A stretch of DNA of 64,000 nt from Deinandra increscens subsp. villosa (lineage: Eukaryota > Streptophyta > Magnoliopsida > Asterales > Asteraceae), in assembly GCA_039602395.1 (NCBI GenBank), contig JBCNJP010000018.1:4522163-4586162 (forward strand), written 5' to 3'. The position numbers were made by a program, and so were the translations under genes. Below, one piece after another: positions 1 through 9,726 of the stretch; the first letter of the stretch is position 1; each line of letters opens with the position of its first letter. The notes under the pieces were generated by a model, which searched no databases, was not told the DNA's origin, and saw only the letters and a program-made list of their open reading frames with translations.

Positions 1-87
1 AGTTATCTTTTTTCAGCGAACTGAACTCATGGGTTAAAGATCCGATCTTCTGTAGCAAACCACCACTACATGCCCCCGTTTTGTAGC
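1..87 (-). other. Candidate exon at the window edge, gene unknown
   Basis: Read on the minus strand, this piece follows a good acceptor (pyrimidine-rich tract then TTCAG, 88-100) and is open in one frame to the window edge. It encodes a segment containing GLLQKIGSLTHEFSSLKK, which looks like an amphipathic helix. Complexity is normal, unlike the surrounding repeats. I do not recognise the protein. It may be the downstream exon of the gene suggested by the exon-like pieces at 374-385, 652-684, 6276-6285 and 6340-6395. The exon call is inference from splice signals and an open frame. Confidence 0.3.
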
Positions 88-767
88 CTGAAGACAAACA
101 AATCATTAGTTTCCAGTCATTAAAGTTTAATTATGCATTGAATTCTCGTTTATTTCTGCTAACATAATAATTACAAACTCGTTTTAAAATATTTACACAA
201 AAGGAAGGAAATTCTAGGCAGACATGATCCACATGCACATAGGCAAGAAATTTATATATATCTCATGATTCCACCCTATTCTTTGGAAGGCTACTATGAA
301 AAAACATGACATGTTAGATGACAAATAGGGTTTAGAGGTGATGAACATTAAAATGTTTCTCTCGACAACATACCTTGTTGGGAACCTATTTTACGTAATA
401 ATTTACATGAAACTAAAAATAAAAACCGATTGATAGTCTGTAGAAGAAAGGAAACTCATATGAATTCTGATCTAAACGCCGTAAGCAGTTGCCAACAATC
501 AATCACTTTCACATTCCTTTCTGTTTCATCGATTAAGGCTTCTTGAACATGCACATATACAATTTAACTTCCGCCAACGTCTTCTTAACGGTTACATCCA
601 CGCTACACCAACATTAAAAACACATAATACGCCTAAAAAAATGCAACATACCGTTTAGGTATGTGTTCTGGTCATCAGTAACAGCTGATTTCAAGCATTG
701 AGATCAACCATCTATTTTTTTCAATTGACCATTATTCATTCATTAGTTTAAATCCATATAGATCACA
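88..767 (-). other. Intron-like spacer with two short exon-like pieces
   Basis: No ORF or repeat signature was found. On the minus strand two pieces are bounded by AG and GT: 652-684 (33 nt, donor GTATG) and 374-385 (12 nt, donor GTATG). With 1-87 they keep one open frame when joined (each junction carries one base). The Copia element starts right after this stretch, so it would sit in an intron. Very short exons are rare, so chance is a real alternative. Confidence 0.2.
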
Positions 768-1011
768 TGATGGGAATCAAATTTTAATCGCTAATTGATA
801 CAAGGTTTTCATCAACAGAACTTAATTTTAATTATTGAATTGATGATAGATGAATGAACATCGACTTTGTGTTTATATACATTGTGAAAGGGTATGTCGG
901 TTGAAGGAACTGACATATACAAATAAATACATACTAAACCTACTAATTTTACATAATGGCATAATTGGATCTAAAGTTTAACTTTTGGATATTGACGGGA
1001 TTAACCCAATA
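768..1011 (-). repeat. Copia 3' LTR (left copy)
   Basis: 244 bp, matching 5893-6136. In element orientation it ends CCCATCA. Its first two bases are TA where the 5' LTR has TG, a decayed terminus. A TATA-like box (minus strand, TATATAAAC) lies in the middle, preceded by an inverted repeat of the word TCGGTT. Confidence 0.93.
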
Positions 1012-1022
1012 ATTTCCCCCTT
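1012..1022 (-). promoter_or_regulatory. Copia polypurine tract
   Basis: The minus strand reads AAGGGGGAAAT directly before the 3' LTR, the expected place and composition for plus-strand DNA priming. Confidence 0.8.
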
Positions 1023-1195
1023 AATCTCGTTCAATGTCTTGAAGGTCTTTGACTCCAAGTAGGTCTCTCATTATTGCAAATTTGACTCGGTGTAGAGGCT
1101 TCGTTAGTATATCAGCTCGTTGTAATTCACCGCTTATGTGTTCCACCATGATTTGATCTTTTTCAACTCATTCTCTTATGAAGTGGTAGCGAGTG

Positions 1196-2899
1196 TCAAT
1201 ATGTTTGCTTCGTCCATGGAAGACAGGATTCTTCATTAAGGCGATTGCAGACTTGTTGTCCACTAGGATAGTTAACCTTCCAATCTGTTATTTCACTTAG
1301 TAGTCGTTTTAACCATAAAGCTTGAGTTGATGCGGCTGTTGCTGCTATAAATTCAGATTCACAAGAAGATAGTGCCACAGATCCTTGCTTTTGAGTACTC
1401 CAACTAATTGGTGCATTTCTGAAATAGAATATTATGCCGGTTGTACCTTTTCCTTCTTCGGTATTGACTCCATAACTACTATCACTATATCCTATTAATT
1501 TATAGTTGTCCTTTCGATATGTGATCCCGTAGTTCTTAGTACCTTTGATGTATCGAAGTACTTGTTTGATTGTCTTTTGATGTATTTCTCTTGGTTCTTG
1601 CATGAAGCGACTTAGTAAGCCCACGGAGTAGCTTAAGACGGGTATAGTGTGAAGCAAGTACCTTAAGCAACCTATAATACTTCTATATTCGGTTAAGTCA
1701 ACTAAGTTTCCACCATCTACTTTGGTTAGCTTTAGACCTGGATCCATAGGGTTCTTGGTTTCATTGCAGTCAAGCATGTTTGAAGACTTTATAATCTTGT
1801 TGATGTAGCTTGATTGCTTGATTGATATTTCACCCTTTGATTGAGTAACCTCAATTCCTAAGTAGTAAGCAAGAAGACCTAAGTCACTCATTTCGAACTT
1901 CTTTTCCATTTGTGACTTAAAGTTGTTGATTTCGGTCTTGGGTGATCCAACTACTATAAGATCATAAACATACACTCCGACTAGTAGTGTTGATGTTTTG
2001 ATGTTCTTAATGTATACGGCTTGTTCCAAGTTCCATTTCTTAAAGTTTAGAGACTTCAAAGTATGATCTAGTTTAACGTTCCATGCTCTTGGAGCTTGTT
2101 GAAGTCCGTATAGTGCTCTTGAGAGTTTGTAGACTTTTCCTACATTTTCTGGTTTCACAAAACCTTCAGGTCGTGAGACATATACTTATTCTTTTAATTC
2201 ACCGTGTAGAAAGGAAGACTTGACATCAAGATGATGTACTTCCCATTGATTGTATGCAGCCAAGGCTAAAATTAGACGTATTGTTTCCATTCGTTCCATG
2301 GGAGCGAATACTTCATCAAAATCAATTCCGTGTTGTTGCACGTAGCCTTTAGCCACCAAACGTGCTTTATGTTTTAGAATATTGCCACTTGCATCACGTT
2401 TAGTTTTGAATATCCACTTTAAGCCGATTGCTTTGTGGTTATCAGTTAAAGTAGTTAATTCCCAAGTTTTGTTCTTGTTGATGGAGTCTAGCTCAGTTTT
2501 CATAGTTTTTATCCATCTTTTGTCTTGAGAAGCTTCTTTATAGTTTTGAGGTTCATCTTCGGCTAGAAATAACTGATTATTTGGAATTTCAATCTTTGGA
2601 GCCCGTTCATAAATTTCATTAAGTGATCTAAAACCTTGAAAAGGTGTATAATCAAATGGTGCAGGGCTACTTTGGGCAGTTGTCGAAGATGCTTGAGTAT
2701 GTGACTCAATTGAGCTAGGCTCGGATGTTGACGTGGATGGTGTTTGAGAAGAAGGTGAGTCTGGTGGAGTATGTTGAGACTCATATCCATCATCATCATC
2801 ATTATTATGTTCATTTTCATTTTCATCATTTGTAGGAGGTTCATGGATGATTGGTAGAGTTTCTGTTTGAGTAGGTTCAATAATGAAATCAGTCCACAC
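1196..2899 (-). pseudogene. Copia reverse transcriptase and RNase H, broken
   Basis: Two open pieces (2186-2899 and 1196-2158) encode the Copia RVT_2 reverse transcriptase and the RNase H. Visible landmarks are KARLVAKGYVQQHGIDFDE, LYGLQQAPRAWN, LLSRFMQEP and the RNase H stretch ALSSCESEFIAA. The catalytic box reads YVYDL where the right-arm copy has YVDDL, so one catalytic aspartate is lost. A stop after HGELKE separates the pieces and is also present at the same codon in the right-arm copy, so it predates the duplication. The N-terminal part is acidic, Ser/Thr-rich linker after integrase. Confidence 0.93.
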
Positions 2900-3761
2900 T
2901 TGATTTGTATCTTGTGTGTATTTTGTCCAATCCCATGATTCTTTTTTCCTTGAACTTTACATCACGGCTTATGCAAATTCTATTTGTTGTAGGATCGAAT
3001 AACCTATAGGCTTTTGTTCCAGGTTTGTTGCCTAGATATACCATAGGTATGCTTCTATTAACAAGTTTCTTAAGGTGAACCGATGGTACTTTTGGATAAG
3101 CTATGCAACCAAAAATCCTAAGATGACTTATGTTTGGTTTGTGACCTTTTAGAGCCTCATAGGGTGTAGTATCCTTCAAATCTTTTGTAGGAGTTCTATT
3201 TAATAGATAAATAGAATGACGAACTCCCCCCCCCCCCCCCCAAAAGGTTTGAGGCATACTAGTAGCTTTTAACATACTTCTAGTTGCAGAAAGTGTGATT
3301 CTATTTCAACGTTCAACTACTCTATTTTGTTGGGGTGTATAAGGAGCAGTTAATTGTCTTAGAATCACATGATCCTTACAATATTGGTTAAATTCATGTG
3401 ATGTAAATTCTCCAACTCTATCAGTTCTAAAACTTTTAAGCTTGGTTCTAACCTCAGTTTCAAAGGTGTTTTTGAATTCATTAAATGTTTCAAAGGCTTG
3501 GTCCTTAGATGTTAGAAAATATGCCCACATATATCTTGTGCAGTCATCCACAAGTAGAAATATATATTTCTTTCCAGAACTTGTGACAGGTGTAATAGAA
3601 CCACATAAGTCACCATAAACTAGGTCTAATGGGGAGTCAGACTTAGTTAAGGTTTGGTTAGGAAACGGGGATCTAATGTGTTTACCTAATAGGCATGCAT
3701 CACATAATTGAGTTGCATGAGTAATAGAAGGAATCTCGTAGACTAACCCCTTTTGTGACAT
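2889..3761 (-). pseudogene. Copia integrase, broken
   Basis: Pieces 3306-3761 and 2889-3275 encode the integrase core that would insert the DNA copy. The zinc-binding CDACLLGK, the first acidic residue in YGDLCG, the second in FRTDR and the glutamate region QNRVVER are visible, so the D-D-E triad can be traced. A stop follows VVER. The box FRTDRVGEF has V where the right copy has G. The downstream piece carries five glycines after PQTFW, encoded by a 16-base G run that the right copy lacks. Confidence 0.92.
3226..3241. repeat. 16-base poly-C run inside integrase
   Basis: Sixteen consecutive C on the plus strand. The right-arm copy has a short interrupted run here (GGGGGGAGGGA, about 51137-51147). 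The expansion keeps the frame (two extra glycine codons). Confidence 0.9.
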
Positions 3762-3791
3762 ATTCTTGATTGATTCAAAGTTGAGGTGACC

Positions 3792-4655
3792 TTAGCGTGC
3801 ATGCCATAGCCATGATTGATCTTCTAAGTTTGATAAGAGACAAATAGGAGATCTGGTCTTGAGGTTGATCTTATAAAGTCGGTTCCTTGATCGAGTGACT
3901 CTTAAGGGTAGTCTTTTACTTTGATTATGGATATGTAGAAGATCATTTTCCATTATTATTTTGCAACCATTTTCGGTTAGTTGACCTAGGCTCAGAATGT
4001 TACTTCTTAGGCTTGAAATATAGTAAACTTGGGGAATGAGGCGTTGGTCCCCAGTTTTGCAATTTAAAAGGATTGAGCCTTTTCCTTTGATTTCAACGTA
4101 TGATCCATTACCAAAACGTACATTGCCGGCAATACTCTCATCAGGTTCGGAGAAATGAGATCGTATTCCGGTCATGTGATTACTGGCTCCATTGTCCAGG
4201 TACCATAGACTTTCGTCAAAGGTGTTGTACTTGTTTGGTTGGATTCGTTCATTTAGAAAGACTTTGAGTGGCTTATCCGAGTCTTGAGTGTAAGCCATTA
4301 GAAGGGTAGGTTTGACATCCTCTTCGATGAGGTTTGAGGTTTCTTTATTTTGTTTGAGAAAATAGCAATCCGAGGCATAATGACCGAGTTTACCACAATT
4401 GTAGCATTTGGGTTTGTTTTGGTTTGTTGTGGTTTTGTTTTTATCTAGGGGAGGATTTGGTTTGTTTAATGTATTGGTTTTTGAAATTTTTATGAGAGTT
4501 GTTGCCGAATCGTCCTCCATGTTTGCCTCTTCCACGTCATCGTCCTCGTGAAGCTTGGAATCTTCCTTTAGAAAGTCGTCCACGATCGATGTTACCCTCG
4601 TGTTGGGTAAGTGGTAATTTATCAAAGGTGTCGGGTTGTTTCGCTTTCTTAGCAC
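3792..4655 (-). pseudogene. Copia gag end, protease and pre-integrase
   Basis: One 287-codon open piece. The zinc knuckle CYNCGKLGHYASDC (about 4367-4408) binds packaged RNA in this family. It is followed by the aspartic protease with LDNGASNHMTG (about 4180-4210), a common Copia variant of D-S/T-G. The GAG-pre-integrase region ends SWLWHAR at a stop where family members continue into GHLNF. The right copy has a stop at the same codon. The start is frameshifted relative to the upstream gag at 4537-5269. Confidence 0.9.
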
Positions 4656-5269
4656 GTACCCTTTCTTCGAATGTCTTAATTCTTTCTATAGCTTCATCTA
4701 AGGTCATGGAATCTACTTCCGAATATTGTACTATGGAAGCTACTATGTGTATAAAATTTTCAGGTACAGAAGTCAAAAGCTTACGTACTAGAGTGGCTTC
4801 CTCAAATATAGAACCTAAGTTTGTGGACCTAGTAGCAATACTAGATAATTTTCCAGTGAAGCTATCTATGGATTTATCATCCTTCATTTGTAGCATTTTA
4901 CATTCATATTTGAGAGTTTGAAGACGTGCCTTTTGTACACGTTCAACTCTAACATGCCTAGTCTTTAGGCATCCCAAACTTGCTTAGCAGTGGTATGTTT
5001 TGCTACTTGCAATACTTGTTCTTCTGGTTGATTGGAACAAGCATGCCATTGCCATTTTGTCCTTTTTAGGATTAACTTGTGTTCCCTCGATGGGGCCGAC
5101 CAAGTCCCACAACCCGTTGGCTTCTAAAATGGTTTTAACTTTAACCACCCATATTGGATAAATAAAAAATTTAGAAACCATTTAACATAGGGCAATGAAA
5201 GTTTAAAATTTTTGGACCATTTGTAGGAACATTGGCATTGCGATTGTTGTTCTGATTTGTGTCACCCAT
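4537..5269 (-). pseudogene. Copia gag N-terminal region (UBN2-like), broken
   Basis: The likely gag start codon is at 5267-5269 (MGDTNQN...), about 600 nt inside the PBS. Pieces 4984-5181 and 4537-4977 encode a UBN2/Copia gag: VKTILEANGLWDLVGP, then a helical capsid-like stretch with MLQMKDDKSIDSF, LLTSVPENF and TLDEAIERI, then an RGR-rich tail. A frameshift lies at about 4980 and another joins it to the zinc-knuckle frame. The matching right-arm pieces lie at 49158-49962. Confidence 0.85.
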
Positions 5270-5877
5270 GTTTTTAAAAAAAATCCTAATGTTTTAATCA
5301 AGACTTAAAAGGCAGATTCTAATTACCCACAAATTTGTACCGAATGTGTATAGAGAACTTAGGTTTGTGCACAAAGGCCAAAACTTTCTAAGTTCCAATA
5401 AATAAGTGAATCTTAATTTAAAAGTGGGATTTTTGAGGAACCTAATAGGGTTTATAATACCCTTGTGTGAGCCGTGATCGGAATTAGGCAGGAGACTTCT
5501 AAAAAAAATTTCGTCCCTGACCCTTGATTGCGAACCAGAAAGGAGAAACCCAAAGGAACGATTTTGTTCTTGATGTCTTCAAACAACATGCCTAGGATTC
5601 GATTGAAGATGTGCGATGACCCTTATTTTGGCCACCATTTGTTTTCGGCGTGAACACGACTTGTGCCGTGCTGCTGATCGTCGAAGAGGAGGAAGGCGCA
5701 TGCATCCCCGAGACTTTGCTTTGGTCTTCGATTTTTGTTGGCGAGTAGGGATTTCCGGTACGTATATTTTCTGGTTCCAATTTTCGATTTGTTAGTCGTG
5801 ATTTGAAAGAACTCTGGTGATTTTCCGGTGATGGTTTTGAGTGACTGTTCTTAAGCGATGGGTGATTCCTGATTGTC

Positions 5878-5889
5878 GCTCTGATACCA
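5878..5889 (-). promoter_or_regulatory. Copia primer binding site (initiator Met tRNA)
   Basis: The minus strand reads TGGTATCAGAGC three bases inside the 5' LTR, the standard complement of the plant initiator methionine tRNA 3' end. Confidence 0.92.
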
Positions 5890-5892
5890 ATT

Positions 5893-6136
5893 TGATGGGA
5901 ATCAAATTGTAATCGCTAATTGATACAAGTTTTTCATCAACAGAACTTAATTTTCATTATTGAATTGATGATAAATGAATGAACATCGAATTTGTGTTTA
6001 TATACATTTTGAAAGGATATGTCGGTTGAAGGAACCGACATATACAAATAAATACATACTAAACCTACTAATTTTACATAATGACATAATTGGATCTAAA
6101 GTTTAACTTTGGGATATTGACGGGATTAACCTAACA
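5893..6136 (-). repeat. Copia 5' LTR (left copy)
   Basis: 244 bp, TG...CA on the minus strand (TGTTAGG...CCCATCA). An inverted word pair GTCGGTT / AACCGAC (about 6019-6040) sits just upstream of the TATA-like box. Confidence 0.94.
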
Positions 6137-6141
6137 TCACA
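6137..6141. repeat. Target site duplication of the left Copia copy
   Basis: TCACA here and at 763-767 flank the element. The right-arm copy is preceded by TGTGA (48282-48286), the same site in reverse, showing shared descent rather than two insertions. Confidence 0.9.
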
Positions 6142-6760
6142 TTAAAAACAAATGGTAAATAGGATTTCATATGGTGTGACAACATAACAAACCAAATGAA
6201 TTAAGAATTATGCATACAAATAGTGTTCTTTTGGCTATGATTATGATTCTATAGCAATACATATTGAGTACTAACCTTGTGAAGACTAAAGCAATAATTT
6301 TGTAAATTGAAAAAGATGTGAATGATTTATCTGATTTACCTTCTGGACACTCAAGGTCTCTGAGTTTTGTTTTTTTGGCTCAAGTTCTTTAGTTTCTTGG
6401 AAAAAAAATTAGAAGCAAACAACGATGGTTACCATGGTTGATCTGTCTATCAACTCCAAAAAAACATCAGTGAGCCGGAAATATATAGATATGCAAAACG
6501 AGGATGAAATTTTGAGTCAAACAGATATGTTTCTCTAAAAACATTTCAGGTGTGTCTAAGAAAAAAGATCGATGAACTAAATCGCAACAACCCCCCCCCC
6601 CCCCCCCTAAAAAATGTTTTTGAGAGAAACATACCTATAAATTAGAAATGACGAAGAATGAAAGAAATTAGGGTTCTATCTCATCATTCGATTTAGGGCC
6701 GATGCTTACCTGCAAAATCCAAAATCCACAAGACCCGCAAAACCAACCTTAATACCCACT
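6142..6760 (-). other. Low-copy spacer with exon-like pieces
   Basis: No retroelement coding. On the minus strand 6340-6395 (56 nt) sits between acceptor CCAAG and donor GTAAAT and is open with ELEPKKQNSETLSVQK. 6276-6285 (10 nt) sits between TTTAG and GTTAGT. They join in frame with 652-684 across the Copia element. The right-arm copy (48000-48160) keeps the same frame, with a synonymous change in the 56-nt piece. A 17-C run lies at 6591-6607. I see nothing else. Confidence 0.25.
6591..6607. repeat. 17-base poly-C run
   Basis: Seventeen C on the plus strand. The partner position in the right arm (47815-47828) has 14 G, so the tract length differs between arms. Confidence 0.9.
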
Positions 6761-7208
6761 AACACAACACGAGCCACATGTTTTCAACATCAACCAAATC
6801 TAGATGACATTCAACAGGGAAATATGAGGCCTTATCCCTCCCTTTTCCCTAGATCATCCCACCATGAAGCTGAAGACCTTCGTTACCAAGGAGGACAAAA
6901 CATATCATAGCAACCACCCATCTTCCATCAACAACCCCCACCACAACATCCTATGTATTTGCAACCCCCACCCTTTGTCATATTAACCAACCCCATAGCA
7001 TAAGGCAAAATCCACTTTTTAATGAGTAAGGGTATGGTTATGCAACTGAGGGCTATGGGCTTCAGGAAGATTGACAAAGAGATGAGGAACAGTGGTACCA
7101 AGATTGGTATGAGTAGAATGAAGATGATGGGTATGGATATGGTGTGAGGGAACAAATGATATTCCTAGAAACCAGGCACAAGTTCCACCTCAGAATGTCC
7201 CGCAGAAT

Positions 7209-7915
7209 GTGCCCCAAAATCTGCAACATAATCAACCGCCACGGGGTGTCCCGCAATTAAATCAGAACAACAATGGAGCGGCCCAGACTCATATCCAAGG
7301 GGGAGTCCCAAGGACAGTGGTGAACGTATCGGATCAAGGTGTAGCTAGCCATTTCAAAACTGTAATAATGCCAAGCTCTTCAGCTGTGGTTCCACTAATC
7401 GGGGCACATGGGAGAGCTTTTGAGGTTAGGCCTCAATACTTGGGTCATCTACCCGAGTTCTTTGGGAAACAGACTGGGGAGCCCTATCTTCATATCAACT
7501 CCTTTGAGTCCATTTGTGTTACAATTGGGGAAACAATGTTTAGATCGGGGGATGTCAAGGTGATGCTTTTCCAGTTTACCCTTAAGGATCGGGCAAGGCA
7601 CTGGTTTGATAGCTTGCCTGCAGGAAGTATTTATACATGGGCACAGATGCAATAAGCCTTCCTGGAAGAGTACTACCCAAAGAGCAAGACCAGTAAGGCT
7701 AAAGAAGCAATTTGATCGTTCCAACAACACTCGGGGAACCATTTCATGAAGCCTTCACTAGATTCAAGGATCTGTTGAGGAAGTGCCCACGTCATGGGAT
7801 AGATACATGGGACTTGATCAAATCATTTTATGATGGGATGCTTGCTGAGCGTGTAAGGGACTTGACTTCTATCAATAATGGCACTTTCTTCACCAATGCA
7901 GAGGCAGAAGATTGA
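7209..7915 (+). pseudogene. Athila-like gag, broken
   Basis: Pieces 7209-7655 and 7712-7915 encode a Retrotrans_gag-type capsid region. Landmarks are FTLKDRARHWFDSLPAGSIY, then YYPKSKT after a stop, then RFKDLLRKCPRHGI and FYDGML, all typical of Athila/Tat gags. Stops at 7653 and near 7712 split the frame. A Pro/Gln/Asn-rich stretch precedes the domain. The copy at 46102-47215 on the other strand is also broken. Confidence 0.85.
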
Positions 7916-8077
7916 GGGCACATGGAACGAATGAGTGCCACATCAAAGAGATTGGCTCAAAATGGCCGAAGACCAAGATCATCAGCAACCAAGACCGTAG
8001 ATTATGAGGGTGAGGAAAGAATAAAGAAGTTGAAGCAACATACGTTAATGCTAGAAAAACAAGTTGCTTAACTAAAG

Positions 8078-8320
8078 ATGGGTGGGGCACCCGAAGAGGT
8101 GAAGGAAAACAATCAATTTACAGTGTGCACGATATGTGGGGAGTTGGGTTACCAAGCGAATTATTGTCCACCATCAACCAAAAGAAGCGAGGATGTGAGC
8201 TATGTGCAAGGAAACATGAACTCCAACACTTATCATCCGGGCTTGCGCAATCATCCAAACTTCAGGTATGGTAATCCTAATAATAAATTGAATCCTGACT
8301 TTCAATGTTCTAATGTGTAG
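8078..8320 (+). pseudogene. Athila-like gag C-terminal zinc knuckle
   Basis: An 80-codon open piece with CTICGELGYQANYC (about 8128-8169), a CX2CX4-X-X4C knuckle in which the usual histidine is tyrosine, so metal binding is doubtful. A PGLRNHPNFRYGN segment follows, as in Athila gags. Downstream to about 8750 the frame is broken: Gln/Lys-rich helical sequence with stops. Confidence 0.75.
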
Positions 8321-8987
8321 ATTAGAGCTCAAACATAAAATCAAAGCCGACAACTAAGATACAACAAGGAGGATACCCGAGGAACAACTACTCTCAAGGA
8401 GCCAACCAGCAACAAAATGGCTACGAATAAGTGCAACAAAAACAAGACGATGGAGTGCAATCTCAACTTGCTTCAATGATGGACAAGATGAATTTCATCT
8501 TCGAGAGCCAAAAAGCAGATTGTCAAAAACCAAAAAGGCTTTGAGAGAAAGCTCGAGATCCAAGATAAGACATTGGAAGCGGTGCAAAAGCAGATGTGTC
8601 AACTGGCAGCTGAAAATTCAAGGAGAGACCCAGGTAAGTTGCCTAATGATACTACTATCAATACACAACATCAAGCATCTAATTCCAAGTAATCTGACAT
8701 GTGCCAATCAAAAAAATCACCATTTTGCATTCAGGTAAGTCCATAGAAAATAAGGTGGGGGAACCTTCACCACAAGATGATGGGGTGGTGGAGGACTGGG
8801 TAAGTGATAGTGAAGATGATCCATAAACCGACCAAACAAAACTAGTTCAAAAATCAGTTGAACCCAAGTCTATTAGCCCTAGGAGAACAAAAAAAATATA
8901 TAACTTTTCAGGAATCACAAAATAGGGAAATAGAGGAAGAGTCAACTGAACCAAAAGAAAAGTCGGTTCCATTCTCGAAGGCACTAA

Positions 8988-9510
8988 TTGAACCAAGCAA
9001 GCAAAAACTTTGAACAAACGGGGCCCACTACAAGAGAAAATGTGGGAAATTTTAAACAAGTTAAAATAAATTTACCCCTTTTGGATGCCATAAAACAAAT
9101 TCCGCCTTGTGCTAAATATCTGAAAGATATGTGCACTAAAAAATACAATCATAAAATTCTAAACAACTTGATGCGACCGCGGATGTGAGTTTCATAATCC
9201 AAAGGCACCAATGATTTCAATACAAATTGGTGATTTCAAATGACTCTTGCCCTATTGGATCTTCAAGCGAGTGTGAGTATTCTACCGGGGAGCTTGTATG
9301 ATCAATACGACTTTGGGCCTTTGAAAAAAGCCGGTACCACGGGTGATATTGGCTGATTTAACCCCTAAGATGCCCCAAGGAATTTTTGCGGATGTCATTG
9401 TTAAGGTAAATGAATTTTTCTATCCGGTTGATTTTTTGGTAGTAGACTATGTGTCAGTTGAAAAAAACCTCACAACTAATGGTCATTTTTTGGTTGACCT
9501 TTCTTAACTA
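8988..9510 (+). pseudogene. Athila-like pre-protease and protease, broken
   Basis: The stretch with VKINLPLLDAIKQIP and AKYLKDMC (8988-9188) is the conserved segment before the Athila protease. The protease follows in shifting frames at about 9240-9510, with words resembling LLDLQASVSILPGSLYDQ, LADLTPKMPQGI and YPVDFLVVDY. The catalytic D-x-G appears as DLQ, so the active site is lost. The tail up to 9721 continues toward the polymerase and is then interrupted by Tekay. Confidence 0.75.
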
Positions 9511-9726
9511 CTAGTCATTCTCAAATAGATTGTAGGTCGGGTACCGTTGACAGGACATTTGGAAACCGGAAAATGAGGTTAAGCGTTTTTGGAAATGTTT
9601 CTAACCCTTGGGAAGACGATGAATGCTTTAGGGCATATGTTGTCGAAGGCCTTGTTCCTCCTTAATTTTATTGTAATGAGGAGGACGAGACCACCAAAGA
9701 GTGTGCTTTGTTTCGCAGGGAGTATG

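Larger units (their letters stand above)
768..6136 (-). mobile_element. Ty1/Copia LTR retrotransposon, degenerate, complete ends
   Basis: This is a 5.4 kb element bounded by 244-bp LTRs and by the 5-bp target duplication TCACA (763-767, 6137-6141). On the minus strand the order is LTR, PBS, gag with zinc knuckle, protease, integrase, reverse transcriptase, RNase H, polypurine tract, LTR, which is the Copia order. Coding regions hold several stops and frameshifts, so it cannot move by itself. The two LTRs differ at about a dozen positions by eye. A second copy in inverted orientation lies at 48287-53285. The leader between PBS and gag (5270-5877) has no ORF. Confidence 0.95.
6760..9721 (+). 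mobile_element. Athila-like Ty3/Gypsy element, 5' half (left arm)
   Basis: Degenerate plus-strand gag, zinc knuckle, pre-protease and protease of the Athila type, cut off at 9721 by the Tekay insertion (target duplication GTATG at 9722-9726). Its LTR and PBS were not found upstream, so the start is approximate. The rest of its pol should lie beyond the other Tekay LTR, but that is lost in the gap here. The inverted partner at 44700-47660 continues at 29546-31489. Confidence 0.8.
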
